DNA from: Doryteuthis pealeii
Lineage: Eukaryota; Mollusca; Cephalopoda; Myopsida; Loliginidae
Assembly (NCBI GenBank): GCA_023376005.1
Contig: CM042176.1
Coordinates: 12,546,694 to 12,610,693 of the forward strand
Direction of reading: 5' to 3'
DNA: 64,000 nt
The translations under genes and the position numbers were made by a program. The notes beneath the pieces were generated by a model. That model had not been told where the DNA came from and did not search any database. It saw only the letters and a program-made list of their open reading frames with translations. How positions within the stretch are numbered: position 1 is the first letter of the stretch; every line of letters begins with the position of its first letter. Of the stretch, positions 11,913-27,100 are shown piece by piece.

Positions 11913-14900
11913 TTAGTACAACACAATGATATGATTTTTGAAATAGGAATATTTAATATAAATACTTTTATATAAAATAAATAAATACTTTTATATAAAA
12001 TAAACTTTAAGATCCTGACTCGTTTCCAAAAGAGATCATCAGTAAGTGATTAACAATCATAAGATAATCTGAACATTAGCTACATAAATAAGAGTAACTT
12101 CTTGTTTGTTTTGGTCGGCCATTTTCATTTCACCGTAAATCTATACTGAAAATACGAATTTGTTCGAATCAATACAATTGCATGTTTTAACACAAAAATA
12201 TCATAAAATGTGTTCTTAATGACAATTAAGTTCATTTGAAATAATGTGCAAGCACAATAAAGAACACATTTTATGATATTTTCGTGTTAAAACATGCAGG
12301 GAGATTACTCTCATTTATGTAGCTAATGTTCAGATTACCAATAATAAAGTGTGGGGGGGCGGTTACATGAATATAAACAGAATAAAAATTTTGCTAGCAA
12401 AACATGTCTACCCGATTTTCTAAACTGACTTTCTCTTTCTCATATTCTCTGATGAATGATTATCTCCCTTTAATTGGAGCAGAGCTTCTCAAACATCTTA
12501 TTTGATCATTGAGACCATATGACCTTTAGGCACCCCTTTTTGATCTCGATTAAGAAAGGACACGTTTTTCATTTACACCGTCAATATTCGGTTGTTTTAA
12601 CAGATGATTTTTATATATATATTTTTTAAATTATAAAACTAACCCCTAACAAACAACCGGATATTGACGGTGTAAATGAAAAACATGTCCTTTCTTAATC
12701 GAAATCAAAAAGGGGTGCCTAAAGGTAATATGGTCCAATCATTGGTTCGTTGATTTTTACATGATTTCATTCAAACTCACTATAGATGGTACCCTAACAG
12801 GTACTACCATTCCGGGTCAGAGTGGATCTGGGAGTAATGGTGATGAAGCAGTACTTCACATTCCCAAAAGCACCAGAATTGGAACTTCACCATCAGATAG
12901 CTTAACGTCATACCCAGGACATCAAGACCCTCAGCCACCGCCTTCTAGCACATATATGATAAAAATGGTTGGGTGTTTGCCATAAAATTTGGCATTTTTG
13001 CTGATTGACAATTTAAAATTCTTTATAAAAGTTTAAAAAAGGCTTATTAAGTGCTATGTGAAATGCAATCAGCCGTGTCCAAGATTTGAAGCCGAGAGGG
13101 CGGTATTATAATGGAGATTGTTTGTTGTAGCCGAAACTACATCATCACCAACGTCACACCTCCCTTAGTTATTTACATTATATTCTTAATGGTTCACTGT
13201 GCCCATTTTTTACAACTATAACCATTATGCCACATACTTCCATTATATCTAACTAGAAGCGGCTACCCGGCGATGCTTGGGTAAATGCAGGAGGGCAAAA
13301 TGTTAGTCTCACAGATCCATTATTACTGATCATGTGTTGGATATTCACAGGATGCCCCGTTAAAATCCCTATGTAAAAAAACACCCAGCCTGGTAGGGCG
13401 TCAGAAAAAAAGTGCAGACACTCTGAGAAGAAAAATCAATGTTTCCTATTTAAAATATTAAATACAAAAAAAAAAAAAAAATCCATGCAGTAACTATCAA
13501 AATTTTATTTTTTAATTATCTTCACGAATATAAATCAAATCTTCATTATTTTTGCTCAAAAAGCAAGATTTGGTGATAGTGAATGTGTGTATATATTTAC
13601 TTTGCCGTTAATTGTTTTATTTTCATAGTTTACTCCGGACATACATACACACAACTGCCCTTTATATATGTATAGTTGTTTTATTTTCATAGTTTATTCC
13701 AGACATACATACACACAACTGCCCTTTATATACGTATAGATGAGCACAGACCTTAAAGGCATAAAGGAGAATACTCATGTTGGATTATTTTGTATTTAAG
13801 GTGTGCTACAATACACCACTTAAATTTATAGACTAAGCGAGGTCACATGGTTTAAACCTCAGCCAATCAACAGCCCATATTTGTGGGTTTATGTTAAATC
13901 CTAACCGTGAAGAACTGCTTGGGTATTATTGGTGTTGGATTATTTTGTATATAAGGTGTGCTACAATACACCACTTAAATTTATAGACTAAGCGTGGTTT
14001 AAACCTCAGTCAATCAACAGCCCATATCTGCGGGTTTATGTTAAATCCTAACTGTGAAGAACTGCTTGGGTATTATCGGTGTTGGATTATTTTGTATTTA
14101 AGGTGTGCTACAATACACCACTTAAATTTATAGACTAAGCGAGGTCACATGGTTTAAACCTCAGCCAATCAACTCACCTTCCAAATGCGTACCAAAATCC
14201 AATTGGTTTGTGCCCATGACCGGTTGTCATAAGGAGCAATAAGAGAATACATCATAGTTTTTTTACTGGAAAAGAACAAAAGAAGAAGAAGAAGAAATTA
14301 AAACGACAAGAAATCAGTTGCAAAACAAAAATAATATTATACAAAGTGGTCCGAAAGTCTTGTCACCCCTATATATAGGAAGCACGCTTGATGTGACCAG
14401 CCGATTGATCGGAGGGGGCCTCTGTGAGAAGACCTGTTCTGTACTCAGCTCTTTTGATGTACTTGTCTAGACCCCAACATTGTGAATTATGTGCTGGCCA
14501 AATTTAAGGCAAGAGTCAGAAAAACAGGCTCACAAGGATTAAAAACAAAACAACAACAAGTGTAAACAAGACACATGGAAGAAGGGTGTGTTTGATACTC
14601 GCTGGCTGCTACTGTTTATCCCTACCGGCGACCTTGACACTCCAACGGCCGAGTTGTAACTGCCTTAGGGCTCGAGTTTAGTTGTATTTATGTCAAATTC
14701 CCCTTCCCCAAACCATCTTCTCGGGACCACACAAATGGCCAGCACTTAAATAAATCGCAGACTTCTAGTCGCCATTAACCCTTAAAATTAAAGTACTTAA
14801 ATATTTTTTCAGACAATACATCTTCAATACGTTGATCATTAATTTTTTTCAAAAGAGAATTTCTCCTAAAAATCCTTTTTGCTTTTAATACCTGGGTGCC

Positions 14901-17292
14901 TAAGATATTATCACCAAGTGGTCCCATTTCATGGTGGGCATACAGGTCTCTTTAAACTTTACGACCTAATCTTTGGATTCGTAAAAAGGTCAGCCACCCA
15001 CCCCTTTTACTTATGCCTGGCTTTAACCTACTCTCTTTCTTATTTATTTATTTATTCTGACCATGTTCGTCTTCAACCAAAGTATCACACCTCTCCGACT
15101 GCCCGTCTAGCCCAATATAGGGCCAAAGTGGAGTATTGCAAGTCATGGACTGCTCAATCACCTGAGTTCTATCTTTAAGCATCACAGGTCGCCACCCACG
15201 GCCAACAGGTGGCCCCATTGGGGAAGTCTTACCCCTCTGCAGAGGTGCATTCTAACACCCCAGCCGAGAGGGCGGTATTATAATGGAGATTGTCCGTTTG
15301 TCTGTAGTCGAAACTACATCATCACCAACATCACACCTCCCTTAGTTATTTACGTTATATTCTTAATGGTCATTAAATAATCATTATTTAATCTTAATTA
15401 GCATCTTATTTATTAACAATGTTGCTATTAAGGTTTAGCTGAGATAGATCTGCCTCAAAACTGCCTATGTTATTAATGTGTTTAAAATCCTGCGAGGTGT
15501 GTTACATATCAATAAGAAATAATTGTTTATATAGTATATGGTGTGAATAATTTGTATACCAATTTTAATAAATAATTTCTTGGAGTTATTGATTCTATTA
15601 TTAGTGTTTTATTCTCAAATGTATTAAAAGGAATCCTATGTATAATTTTATATTAAATTAGAATAAAGTAAAAATAAGTGTAATCTTTTTTGTATTCGTA
15701 TTTGATTTCATTAGTCTTTTTAATTCAATATAGTATTAATTGTATTAAAACTTAAATACTTAAAATAAATATTGGTTTATAAAGCATTTTTGCCCGAGAA
15801 ATCCAAAAATGCCATCAAAAAAGTCAACCAATTTCAAGTTATTGATGATTTCTGATTTTTTCATAGCAAGATCAATATCCCGATATGGCACTGCGTCTAC
15901 GACAACAATTTTTTCTATTATTATTTCACATATATTGAACATTATTTATAACAAAAAGATAGTTTAATATTTGCTCAGAACTGAAGCTACAACATCAGTT
16001 AAAATTTTGCAATTCTCCAATTTTTAGGAGTAGGGATGCTCTAGAACTTATTTTACAGACAAAAATAGATTACAAAAAGTCGCCATTTTTTGCCAACCCC
16101 ACCAAATTTGAAGAGCTAGGAATCAACATAACTTCACCAATTTTTTGAATTGGAAGCTCAAATTTTGGGGATTGTCTAATGTTAACAGTCCACACCTGGG
16201 GAAAAATTTCAGAGGGTGGGTGACAATTTTACTTTTTTCTGGATGATTTGACATGGAATTACCCCCATGTCACTTTTGGATTGGAGTTCATGCTGAGTGG
16301 ATGCATGCACAACACAGTTGAGTTAAGTTACTCTTAAGAGTAGAAGCATTCTCTACACTTGTTAATTCCTAACAACCTGGTCTTGCATTTTCATTCAGTG
16401 TTCCGTATTTTATTTGTTGGTTGATTGGTTGAATGCCAGTGCTCATATAGAATTTTAAATAAAAGTTTATGTTATGTGTGTTCTTTTCATATTCATTTTT
16501 TGTAAAAGTAATTGTTAGGTTCAGACCTAATGAAATCTAGAGTTACTCCCCTTGATCAGTAGGGGTTTGATGGAAACCTGAAAGTGGGATTTCCACCATG
16601 ACACTTCTGGATTGTGGTTCATACTGGATGGACCATTGCACAACACAGTTGAGCTAATTAAGTCACTTATAGGGTAGAAGCATTTCTCTGTGTTAAATAA
16701 AACTTTGTTAATTTCCAACAACCTGGTCTTGCATTTTCATTCAGCTTTGTATTTTATTTGTATGTAAAAAACATAACACCCAACAAGGGTTGAAACGCCG
16801 TAAAAACCAACCAACCAAGCCAACCAACCAACCAATTATGAAGAAGAAGAAAAATGATCTTACATTTCCAGTGGCAAATTTTCTAAGGCTTCAAGCGAAT
16901 ATGGAAAACATGCAAAACACGCCAACGCTTGTGTGATATTGTCACGAAGATCTGAAAATAAAGAGAGAAGGAAAAAATTTTTGTTAAAATCAAAAGTTTT
17001 CTTTATTCATTTTCTGCACAAATGAAGATCGATCAAACCACAACCACAACAGTTTCCTAATTTATCAGGATAAATGCGAATGCGATATTGGGTGTACTAG
17101 CCAGTTTAGTTCAGTTGGTGAACAAAAACACACCACACACACACATATATATATTTATTGTAAACAGTGCTCAATATCATTGATAGAGCATTTATATTTA
17201 AGTTAAGGTAGCATGGACATGTAATCAACACCTGGTTTTATGGTTTTAATCTGAAGATTGCAGAGGCATGAAACTGTCCATGCTACCTTAAC

Positions 17293-17328
<36 letters not shown>

Positions 17329-17689
17329 GTTAAGATAGCGTGTGGTGTAATGGTTAAAGTCAAGGGAAATGGACTAGTCATCCCGAATTCAAATCCTGTG
17401 GTAATTGCATTTCACTTAGCACTAATACCATTGGGAAAGGTATGAGTCCTGCTCTCCCTCCAGCTATGGATAAATAGTAGTGCAGACTGGGCTCTTTGAC
17501 CTTGGTAAGGCAACCGGTCTAGGAGAAGGAAATCTCTGAATTCAAACCTGTTGAGCTCTGCTTAAGAAATTGACCTTGTGTCACATCCTGCTCGTGCGGA
17601 GGGGTTGGTAAATAAATGTGTGTGTGTGTGATCACCTTTACAACCTCAGCAAAAGCATAGGTGGTGATTCCATATCTACGCTACCTTAA

Positions 17690-17741
<52 letters not shown>

Positions 17742-17904
17742 GGTATACTAAGAAACAGAAGCATCGTTTCTGCCATTGTTTTTGTTATGAAACGGAAGCA
17801 CTGTTTCAGCCATCTTTTTGAGTTGTGAATAAAAGGCGGAAGGGATCACTTCTCGTGGTTAACGTCAGCTGGACTACCCATGTTATTATTTCGCTAAGCA
17901 GGTT

Positions 17905-17952
<48 letters not shown>

Positions 17953-20900
17953 GTGTGCATGTACATATGTGTTTGTATGTGTAGGTATATGTCATCCCCT
18001 TCACAACCTTGGTAAAATCATCCAGGTGTTGACTCCATGTCCACATTACCTTAACTTACATATATATATATATATATATATATGTCTGTGTGTATGTGTG
18101 TGTGTGCATATGTGTATATGAGAAGTAAATACACAGCGATGTGATTTTATGATATGGCTTTTTTTTTTTAGCCGACAATTTTTGGGAGAATATGTGCTTA
18201 ATTGAAGTCGTACCTAATTTCGAAAGTTAATTAATTAATAATTAATTAATTAGGCGGGCATACCTATTCAAACGTAAGGCTAATTGAGAAAAATCAATCT
18301 CTGTATGTACATTTCGGCCTATTAGGCCTCATCAGCAGAGCTATAGATAGGAAGACAGCTCTGCTGATGAGGCCTATTAGGCCAAAAGGTTTTTAGTTTA
18401 AATAAACAAGAATTACGACAAAAAAGAAGCGACCCCCCCCCCAATACATTTACTTGTCGAAAATATCTATCTATATATCTAGCCATCTTCCTATCTATCT
18501 GTCTATTTATCCATCCATCTTCATATCTATCTGTCTGTCTGTCTATCTATCTATCTCCATTTGTTCATATCTATCTATATTATTGTAATACGATGTTGGT
18601 CGGGGTGCCAAATGTAATATTATGATCTGGTCACGGGACCAAATGTAATACTATGGTGGTCGCGGCAACAAATGTAATACTATGCTGGTTAGGGTGCCAA
18701 ATGTAATACTATGATCTGGTCACGGGACCAAATGTAATACTATGATCTGGTCACAGGACCAAATGTAATACTATGATCTGGTCACGGGACCAAATGTAAC
18801 ACTATGCTGTTGCGGCGTCGAATCTAACACGATGGGTGTTCTTTGACCCACAGGAAAGTTGAAGTGCTTGTTCCGGGCTGTACCTGAAAATGACCAAATT
18901 CACCAAGGTAGTTCCACAATTAATACAAACGCGTTTTTTAACAATAAAAGACCTTTATTAATCATACAGTGATTAAAAATCATGTACAACCACAAAGGGG
19001 TATCGAGTTGAAGTTGAGTCGGAATTTTGTGGACTGACTGGCGATATATGTTGGGTTCTGATTCAAATTCAGGACTTTGAGTAACAAGATGACAAAGCAA
19101 AGACAGTGACAAGGGCCATGAGACGGAGCTATCAATCTGCTAGGGAAGCAGTTGTCCAATCTGGTCAAGAACCAGCTGTCCGATCTAGTCAAGGACCAGC
19201 TCTCCACTCTGGTCAAGAACCAGCTCTCCAATCTGCCTGGAACCCTTTTGGGTCCTCTTTTATGGGTTCCAAACCCCCGAATCCAGGGCTCTGATAGGCC
19301 AGCCAATAGAAATGCCGGACCAATGGCCCTACAGTGTAAACATCAGGAGGTGTACAAAAACCCACCCACGCGGTCGCATTTGATTGGATGGCCAATCGAA
19401 ATCATGGCCTTGGGTTACACATCTTGGAGGGGGGTCAACAAGTCTCCACCCCAGTTTCCTGATTGGTGAGGCACCTGACAATATTTTTATTATTGTATAA
19501 ATGGTCTTGTCAGTTGCTATGATAATTCCCAGAAATTGACCTAAGACCACCCGGGCGAATTTGTGATTCATAACTAATCAACATTTTAAAGATTTAATCT
19601 TTAAACTGTTTTTGTTCGAGACATGGAGATGTCAGCAGTTATATAAACCAGTCATTTGTTTTTATATCAACCAAATTTTTTAGCCTTTAAAATCTCCGCT
19701 GTTCGAGTAATAAATTTCCTTATCTTGTATAGTCTCCACGTAAATGACAACATTTGTATGAAACAGTATTTTGCTTCATATCAACCTATTTCTGCCATTA
19801 GAAGTTCAACATTATTTCCTATCTTGTGTCGACGCTACAAGAATGATAATATATATTTATATGAAAACATTTGTATAAACAAAAAGTCATTTGTGTTATA
19901 TCAACCATCAACTGACTTTTAGCCATTAGAATTTCTTTGTGTTAGAGTAATTAATTTTATCTAGTGTTGACTTTACCACACCACTGACCTGTACTCTAAT
20001 CTAAGTCACTTGTACGACTCTAGACTCAATTGTTATTTTTAAGTATCTAGTCAGATATCGCCAATCAGTCCATAACACTACTACAGTGTTATATTATTTT
20101 GTTTGTTTATCTATCTATCTCAGTCTATTCCAAACTATATATCCTTCTTCATATCTAAACAAGAATTATGACAAATTACGATAAATAAACAAGAATTACG
20201 ATGAGCTGGGGTTGTTATTTTGATAGTCACCGGGTAGCAATTTTTGAGGCAGGAGACCGGAATGCACTTCCTCATAAATTACCTTTTCTTTAGATAAAAA
20301 AGATCTTTAAAAAAACAAAAAAACTCACCTGAATTGACAATTCTGTTATCTGAAAAATGCCTCGTAAGAAACAATGCAAACCGCGCACTTAACTCAGCTT
20401 GATCTGCACAAAAATAAAATAAAATAAACATGAAGAGTCTGAATAATTTCAATACTTATTCACCTTTAGATGAATTTATGTTTAAAATAGTTTTGTCCTA
20501 AAAATATATTACCCTATTTCATTTTATGAGATCCCAACAAAATATACTTTACTTGTACGATTTTTCTATAAAGAGTCTGAATAATTTTGATACTTATTCA
20601 CCTTTAGATGAATTTATGTTTAAAATAGTTTTTTCCTAAAATATATTACAGGAAATATTTTTTACCAGGTCCCCCCATTTCATTTTATGAGATACAAACA
20701 AAATATACTTTACTCGTACGATTTTAAAATTTTTCTATAAAGTTAAGAGTCTGAATAATTTTGATACTTATTCACCTTTAGATGAATTTATGTTTAAAAT
20801 AGTTTTGTCCTAAAAATATATTAGGAGAAATATTTTTTTCTAGGTCGAACCCCACCCCATTTCATTTTATGAGATCTCAACAAAATATACTTTACTCGTA

Positions 20901-23635
20901 TGATTTTAAAATTTTTCTATAAAGAGTCTGAATAATTTTGATACTTATAACCTTTAGATGAATTTATGTTAAAAATAGTTTTATTAGAGAAATATTTTTT
21001 TTCTAGGTCGACCCCCACCCCATTTCATGAGATCCCAACAAAATATATTTTACTCGTACGATTTTTAAATTTTTCTATAAAGTTAAGAGTCTGAATAATT
21101 TTGATACTTATTAACCTTTAGATGAATTTATGTTTAAAATAGTTTTGTCCTAAAATATATTACGGGAAATATTTTTTTACTAGGTCCTCAAAAAAAAATT
21201 TTTTTTCATTTTATGAGATCCGAAAAAAAATATATATTTTACTCATGATTTTAAAATTTTCCTATAAAGATAAAAGTCTGAATTATTAAATCAGAAAAAA
21301 TTTTTTTTTGGTCTTACCAGGCAATTCACTAAAATTCGCTGTTGGATGGAAATAATTCTTGAGCGCGTTGTAAGTATTGATGCAGGTATCAATGTAGAAT
21401 TCTGGTAAAAACTGAAAGAGTTGTTTGAAAGCGGAAGCCTTCAAGACAGTTTTGAGGATCACCCGGAATATCCACGCAACATCAATCTGTTTTGCCTACA
21501 GTGGGAAAAAAATAAAAAATATGTAAAGAGAATTTGAAAAAAAATTGGGTCTAAATTGGATCTGAATTTTTGAGATGAGGCTTCATGATTTGTATTATTC
21601 GGACTATTGTCCTCATCTTTATTTTTAAGATACTATTTCTCGGAATTTTTGAGATGAGGCTTGATAATTTGCATTATTCGGACTATTGTCCTCATCTTTA
21701 TTGTTAAGATACTATTTCTTATAGGTACAGAATTCTATTAGAGAATTTTATTTTTGTTTGGAGTTACGAATGGGTTTGTAATGGAAAAAATATCCAGGAA
21801 AGAGGAGAAAGAAAAAAAAAAATTATTCGTAACTCCATCTATCAATTGAATTTCTCTGATGAGATTGATCGAAAAAAGGATAAAAATTAACCAAACAGGT
21901 GGCCCCATTGGGGGAGTCTTGCAGAGGTGCAGTCGGTGCATTCTAACGCCCCAGCCGACAGGGCGGAATGATCTCAGGTGCTTTCAGCTGGGAAAATTTG
22001 GCTCAGGACCGCCCTCGATGGCGGCAGAATCTCCGCAGAGGACTGTTCATGTCAGAAGTCACTGTGACGCAACACCATGAAGCAGCAGCAACAAAGTACC
22101 GGAACATCAACATCTTCAGGGACAGCTTTCAAATGCGACATCTGTGGTCGAGAATGTTTTTCAAACATCGGACTTCACAGTCACAGGAGGCACTGTAACT
22201 TCAGGGGCACATAAAAAAACTTTATCATAGTCTCCTGAGACTGAAATGCCAGTGATTATTTGTTATGTCTCCTTGGGCATCCCCCCTCCTTTTTTTATCT
22301 TCTCAACCTTAAAAAAAATAAAAATAAAAAAGACTAAACAGAGTTTTATTACCTTTGAGTAGATAACAGCAATAACCCAAGCCATTTGACGCGCTTGTTC
22401 TGCTATTTTTTCAAACACAGACTTGGCTCGTTCAAGCTCACCACAAATTTCTGGAGCCTAAAAAAAGAAAAAAAAAGGTTGTATTATTCAGGCCATTGTT
22501 CTCATCTTTATTGTTAATATACTATTTCTCTGAATTTTTGAGATGAGGCTTGATAATTTGGATTATTCAGATTATTGGGGTTAATATACTATTTCTCTGA
22601 ATTTTTGAGATGAGGCTTGATAATTTGGATTATTCAGATTATTGGCTTCATCTTTATTGTTACTATAATTTTTGAGATGAGGCTTGATAATTTGGATTAT
22701 TCAGATTATTGATCTTTATTGTTAAGATACTACAATTATATCAGCTTCATCTTTATTGTTAATATACTAATTTTTGAGATGAGGCTTGATAATTTGGATT
22801 ATTCAGATTATTGGCTTCATCTTTATTGTTAATATACTATTTCTCTCAATTTTTGAGATGAGCTTGATAATTTGGATTATTCAGATTATTGCTTCATTAA
22901 TATACTATTTCTCTGAATTTTTGAGATGAGGCTTGATAATTGGATTATTCAGATTATTGGCTTCATCTTATTGTTAAGATACTATACAGATGTTAATATA
23001 CTATTTCTCTGAATTTTTGAGATGAGGCTTGATAATTTGGATTATTCCTTCATCTTTATTGTTAATATACTATTTCTCTGAATTTTTGAGATGAGGCTTG
23101 ATAATTTGGATTATTCAGATTATTGTCTTCATCTTTATTGTTAAGATCAGATTAATCTCCAGGAATTTTTGAGATGAGGCTTGATAATTTGGATTATTCA
23201 GATTATTGGCTTCATCTTTATTGTTAAGATACTATTTCTCTGAATTTTTGAGATGAGGCTTCAGATGAATTTTTGAGATGAGGCTTGATAATTGGATTAT
23301 TCAGATTATTGTCTTCATCTTTATTGTTAATATACTATTTCTCTGAATTTTGAGATGAGGCTTGATACAGACTGAATTTTTGAGATGAGGCTTGATAATT
23401 TGGATTATTCAGATTATTGTCTTCATCTTTAAGAATTTTGAGATGAGGCTTGATAATTGGATTATTCAGATTATTGTCTTCATCTTTATTGTTAAGATAC
23501 TTTTTCTCTGAATTTTTGAGATGAGGCTTGATAATTTGGATTATTCAGATTATTGTCTTCATCTTTATTGTTAGGAGATGAGGCTTGATAATTTGGATTA
23601 TTCAGATTATTGTCGGACACATTTCCGGTTTTTTT

Positions 23636-23669
<34 letters not shown>

Positions 23670-24022
23670 AGTAAAGGGAATGACTTACCAGCAAAAATAC
23701 TGGGTTGATCTCAATATTTGGTTGGTATAAGTGTTACTCGAATAAGTCAGCGTTATAACAAATATAAAGTGATCAATACGTAAGTAGAGTGGATTTAGTA
23801 TTATAATATGTATAGAAACAACTTACTCGAGTTTCACCATAAGATATTGATTAATTCAGTGGATTTAACCCTGAAGATTCTTATGGTGAAACACGAGTAG
23901 GTTATTTCTGTACACATAATACTATATATATACGAGGTCTGAAGAAGCTTGTGGCCCTAGATACCCACGAGTGGAAATGGTCCATAACCACGATACCTAT
24001 GATATTTAAGGCCTTTTTATTC

Positions 24023-24057
<35 letters not shown>

Positions 24058-24127
24058 GTTGGCCAGAAAGCTTGAAAAGATTGTTAATAAAATTGTTAAA
24101 CAGGAGATGTGCCTTTTGTTTAATTCT

Positions 24128-24177
<50 letters not shown>

Positions 24178-27100
24178 GTGTGTGTGTGTATACTTGAGAG
24201 ATAGATCCAATATATACCTTCTATAATACTTACATCTTCAGGGCAGTTTTTCAATTTCTCTTCCGTATCCATTAAAGAATGAATAAACTCATTCATATTT
24301 TCTCGTAATGTACTCATCTACAACAAATCAAATAAAAAATTTAAAAAAACAATTTTATTTTCCAGGACAATCTTGTTGCTAAGAACAAAAAAAAAAAAAC
24401 ACCATTGGACCAAGTAACCAATAGGTACCCCAAATCATCAACTTAATGAAAGGTTCATATTTTAACTCATCACCAGTAAGTTTCACTTTCAAATATTTGA
24501 AAATAAATGAACAGACGATTTTTGCAATTATATTGTATCTGACAAAAACAAATTTTACAAATTCTGTGATACTATTTCTGAACGACATCCTTTTATTTAA
24601 AAAAATATTATAAAAATATTTTGTAAATAAAAACTATTTTCATTTAAATAAACATAATTGCATTTCTCTTCTGATTAAGTAAAAACTATTTTAGTATAAA
24701 AACGTCTTTTGTCTTTTTTCAAATCATCGTAAGTGTTGAAAAATATTCATAAATTTCTGATTAAAACGTATTTATTTAAAAAAAGATTTTGCTATTAAAT
24801 TTTAATTTGATTACGTGTACCAACCATGTATTTATTTAATTTATTGTGAGTTCAACATCTCCATAAACTTCTGATTAAAATCATTTGTTTACAAAAATTT
24901 GGAAGCGGAAGTTACCAGTGATGAGTTAAAATATGAACCTTTCATTAAGTTGATGATTTAGGGTGCTTATTGGTTACTTTGTTCAAAACATTTTATGAAG
25001 TTCTAAACATTATTCCTACCCTCGGACAAAATCGGACGCAAACTGTCAAAAATCAGAACAGGTCACTTAGTAATATTTGCACAGTGATGTAATGAATATG
25101 TAAATACCTAGGTACCCACCTCACTATAATCTGATTGGATAGTGTCCTCTATAAATATTCGACACTGTGGTGCCTACTAGCAAGACTACCATGATGACTG
25201 CTCAGAAGACGTACTGCTATTACTGCTACTCGACGCACCAGCTACTACTTACCTGTGAGAATATACCTTACTACAACTTGATAATATATCCCTTAACCCG
25301 GATATATCACACAGTATGGCGTAACATCTATAGAGTGATAGTAAAGTAACTATTGATTTTAAAAGTCTTATAATTTATTTCTCAACCATTATTTCATTTA
25401 ATTAGTACATTTTTTAATTCCAAATCATCGCAAATCATTGTTTTATTACAAAACGTTTATTTGAATCAATTATCAGCTTTAGTTATGAAAAACTTGTACG
25501 TTTTTAAATTTAAGACAATTAATTTGCAGTGTAGGTAAGAGGTGGTATGTAAACAACCATTAGCCATCATTTTCCAAAAAATGAACGTCATACTGTAATA
25601 CTCAATATCTGTTTCGATTGTATTTTCTTCCACTAGAAATAATTCAATTCCTGGCAACTTTGGATTTGAAGAAAATTAATTTTTATAAAATATCGTTAGG
25701 GTGTACTTATTTGTGGGCGTTAATGCAATACTTAATTATATCCATTTTGATTGTAGAACATTCCACCAGAAATAATTAAATCTGGTTACCTTTGTTTTAG
25801 AAGAAAATTAACTTTTTTATAAAATATCATTAAAGTCTACTTATTCATGTGTGATACTGTAATATTTAATGAAATTCATTTTGATTGGATAATATTCCAG
25901 CAAAAATAATAAAATCCTGGTAACCTTTGAGTTTAGTGTTAAATTAACTTTTCATTAAAAAATTGGTAGGGGTGTATTTATTTATAAACAATACTGTATT
26001 TACAAAGCTTAGTCTGGCACATGGTCACTTAAATATGAACAATACTGTATTTACAAAGCTTAGTCTGGCACATGGTCACTTATTTATGAGCAATACTGTA
26101 TTTACAAAGTTTAGTCTGGCACATGGTCACTTATTTATGAGCAATACTGTATCATTATGGAAAACAACACGCCTTTAAAAAAAGAACCAATCAAATTTTA
26201 ATAACAGAATTAATAATTGATATTTATGACAATAAGGGCAAGCACAACTGTTGCTATGGTTACTAAAAGCATCTGCTGCTCCTGCTGCTTGTGCTCTTTG
26301 ATTGTACAAGGTGGTCCGAAAGTCTTGTCACCCCTACATAATTATTTTACCTTTTTAAAATTTAGGGGTGACAAGTCTTTCGGGCCACACTATACATTAA
26401 TTTACAGTGTGGTCTGAAAGTCTTTTGACCCTTACATGTTCTTTTAATCTTCATTATTTTTTGTTTTGGTAAGTAAATTCGTTGGGGTGGCCTAATGTCA
26501 GTATCAGCCAGACAGTGAGAAAGCCTATCCCCTTTTCACTAGCGCTAGACTAAGGAGATTCTTTTGCATATGAAGTGGCGTGCCACACCTACCATCAGTT
26601 CCTTACTTTACTGCACAGATCCCTGTGCTACTTCATGCACTGAGTTGGCAAGGGCTGGAATCGAACCAAGAACCTTGTGGTTTCTAGTCGGATGTTCTGC
26701 CGACTGAGCTAAACAAGCCCTATAATATAATAATATAGACGGGCGGTCGGAGATATCCCCTCCGATCAATCGGCTGGTCACGTCAAGCCCTAGCACCTAT
26801 ATGAATGCCCTTAGGGCAAGCCCCAACTCTTTTTATCATATGGGTGCTAGAAGGCGGTGGCTGAGGGTCTACATGTCCTGGGAATGACGTTAAACTCTAT
26901 CTGATGGTGAGGTTCCAGTTTTGGAGGTTTGGGGAATGTGGAGCACCCCTTCATCACCATTGCTCCCTGGTCCACTCTGACCCGGAGTGGTAGTACCTGT
27001 TAGGTTTCCATCTATGTGTTAAATAGAAAAATGTATTTATAAACAAAAAATTGTGTATCCATTAAGAATTAATTTATTTCAAAACTTAATCGGCATTAAA

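Noticed and set aside
17825..18121. Open frame of repeated Tyr-Ile
   Set aside because: Translation of (TA)n tracts, as also at 11.3, 34.2 and 56.2 kb.
25167..25349. Small protein rich in Tyr and Thr
   Set aside because: No signal, domain or splice context; it lies in an LTR-like patch.
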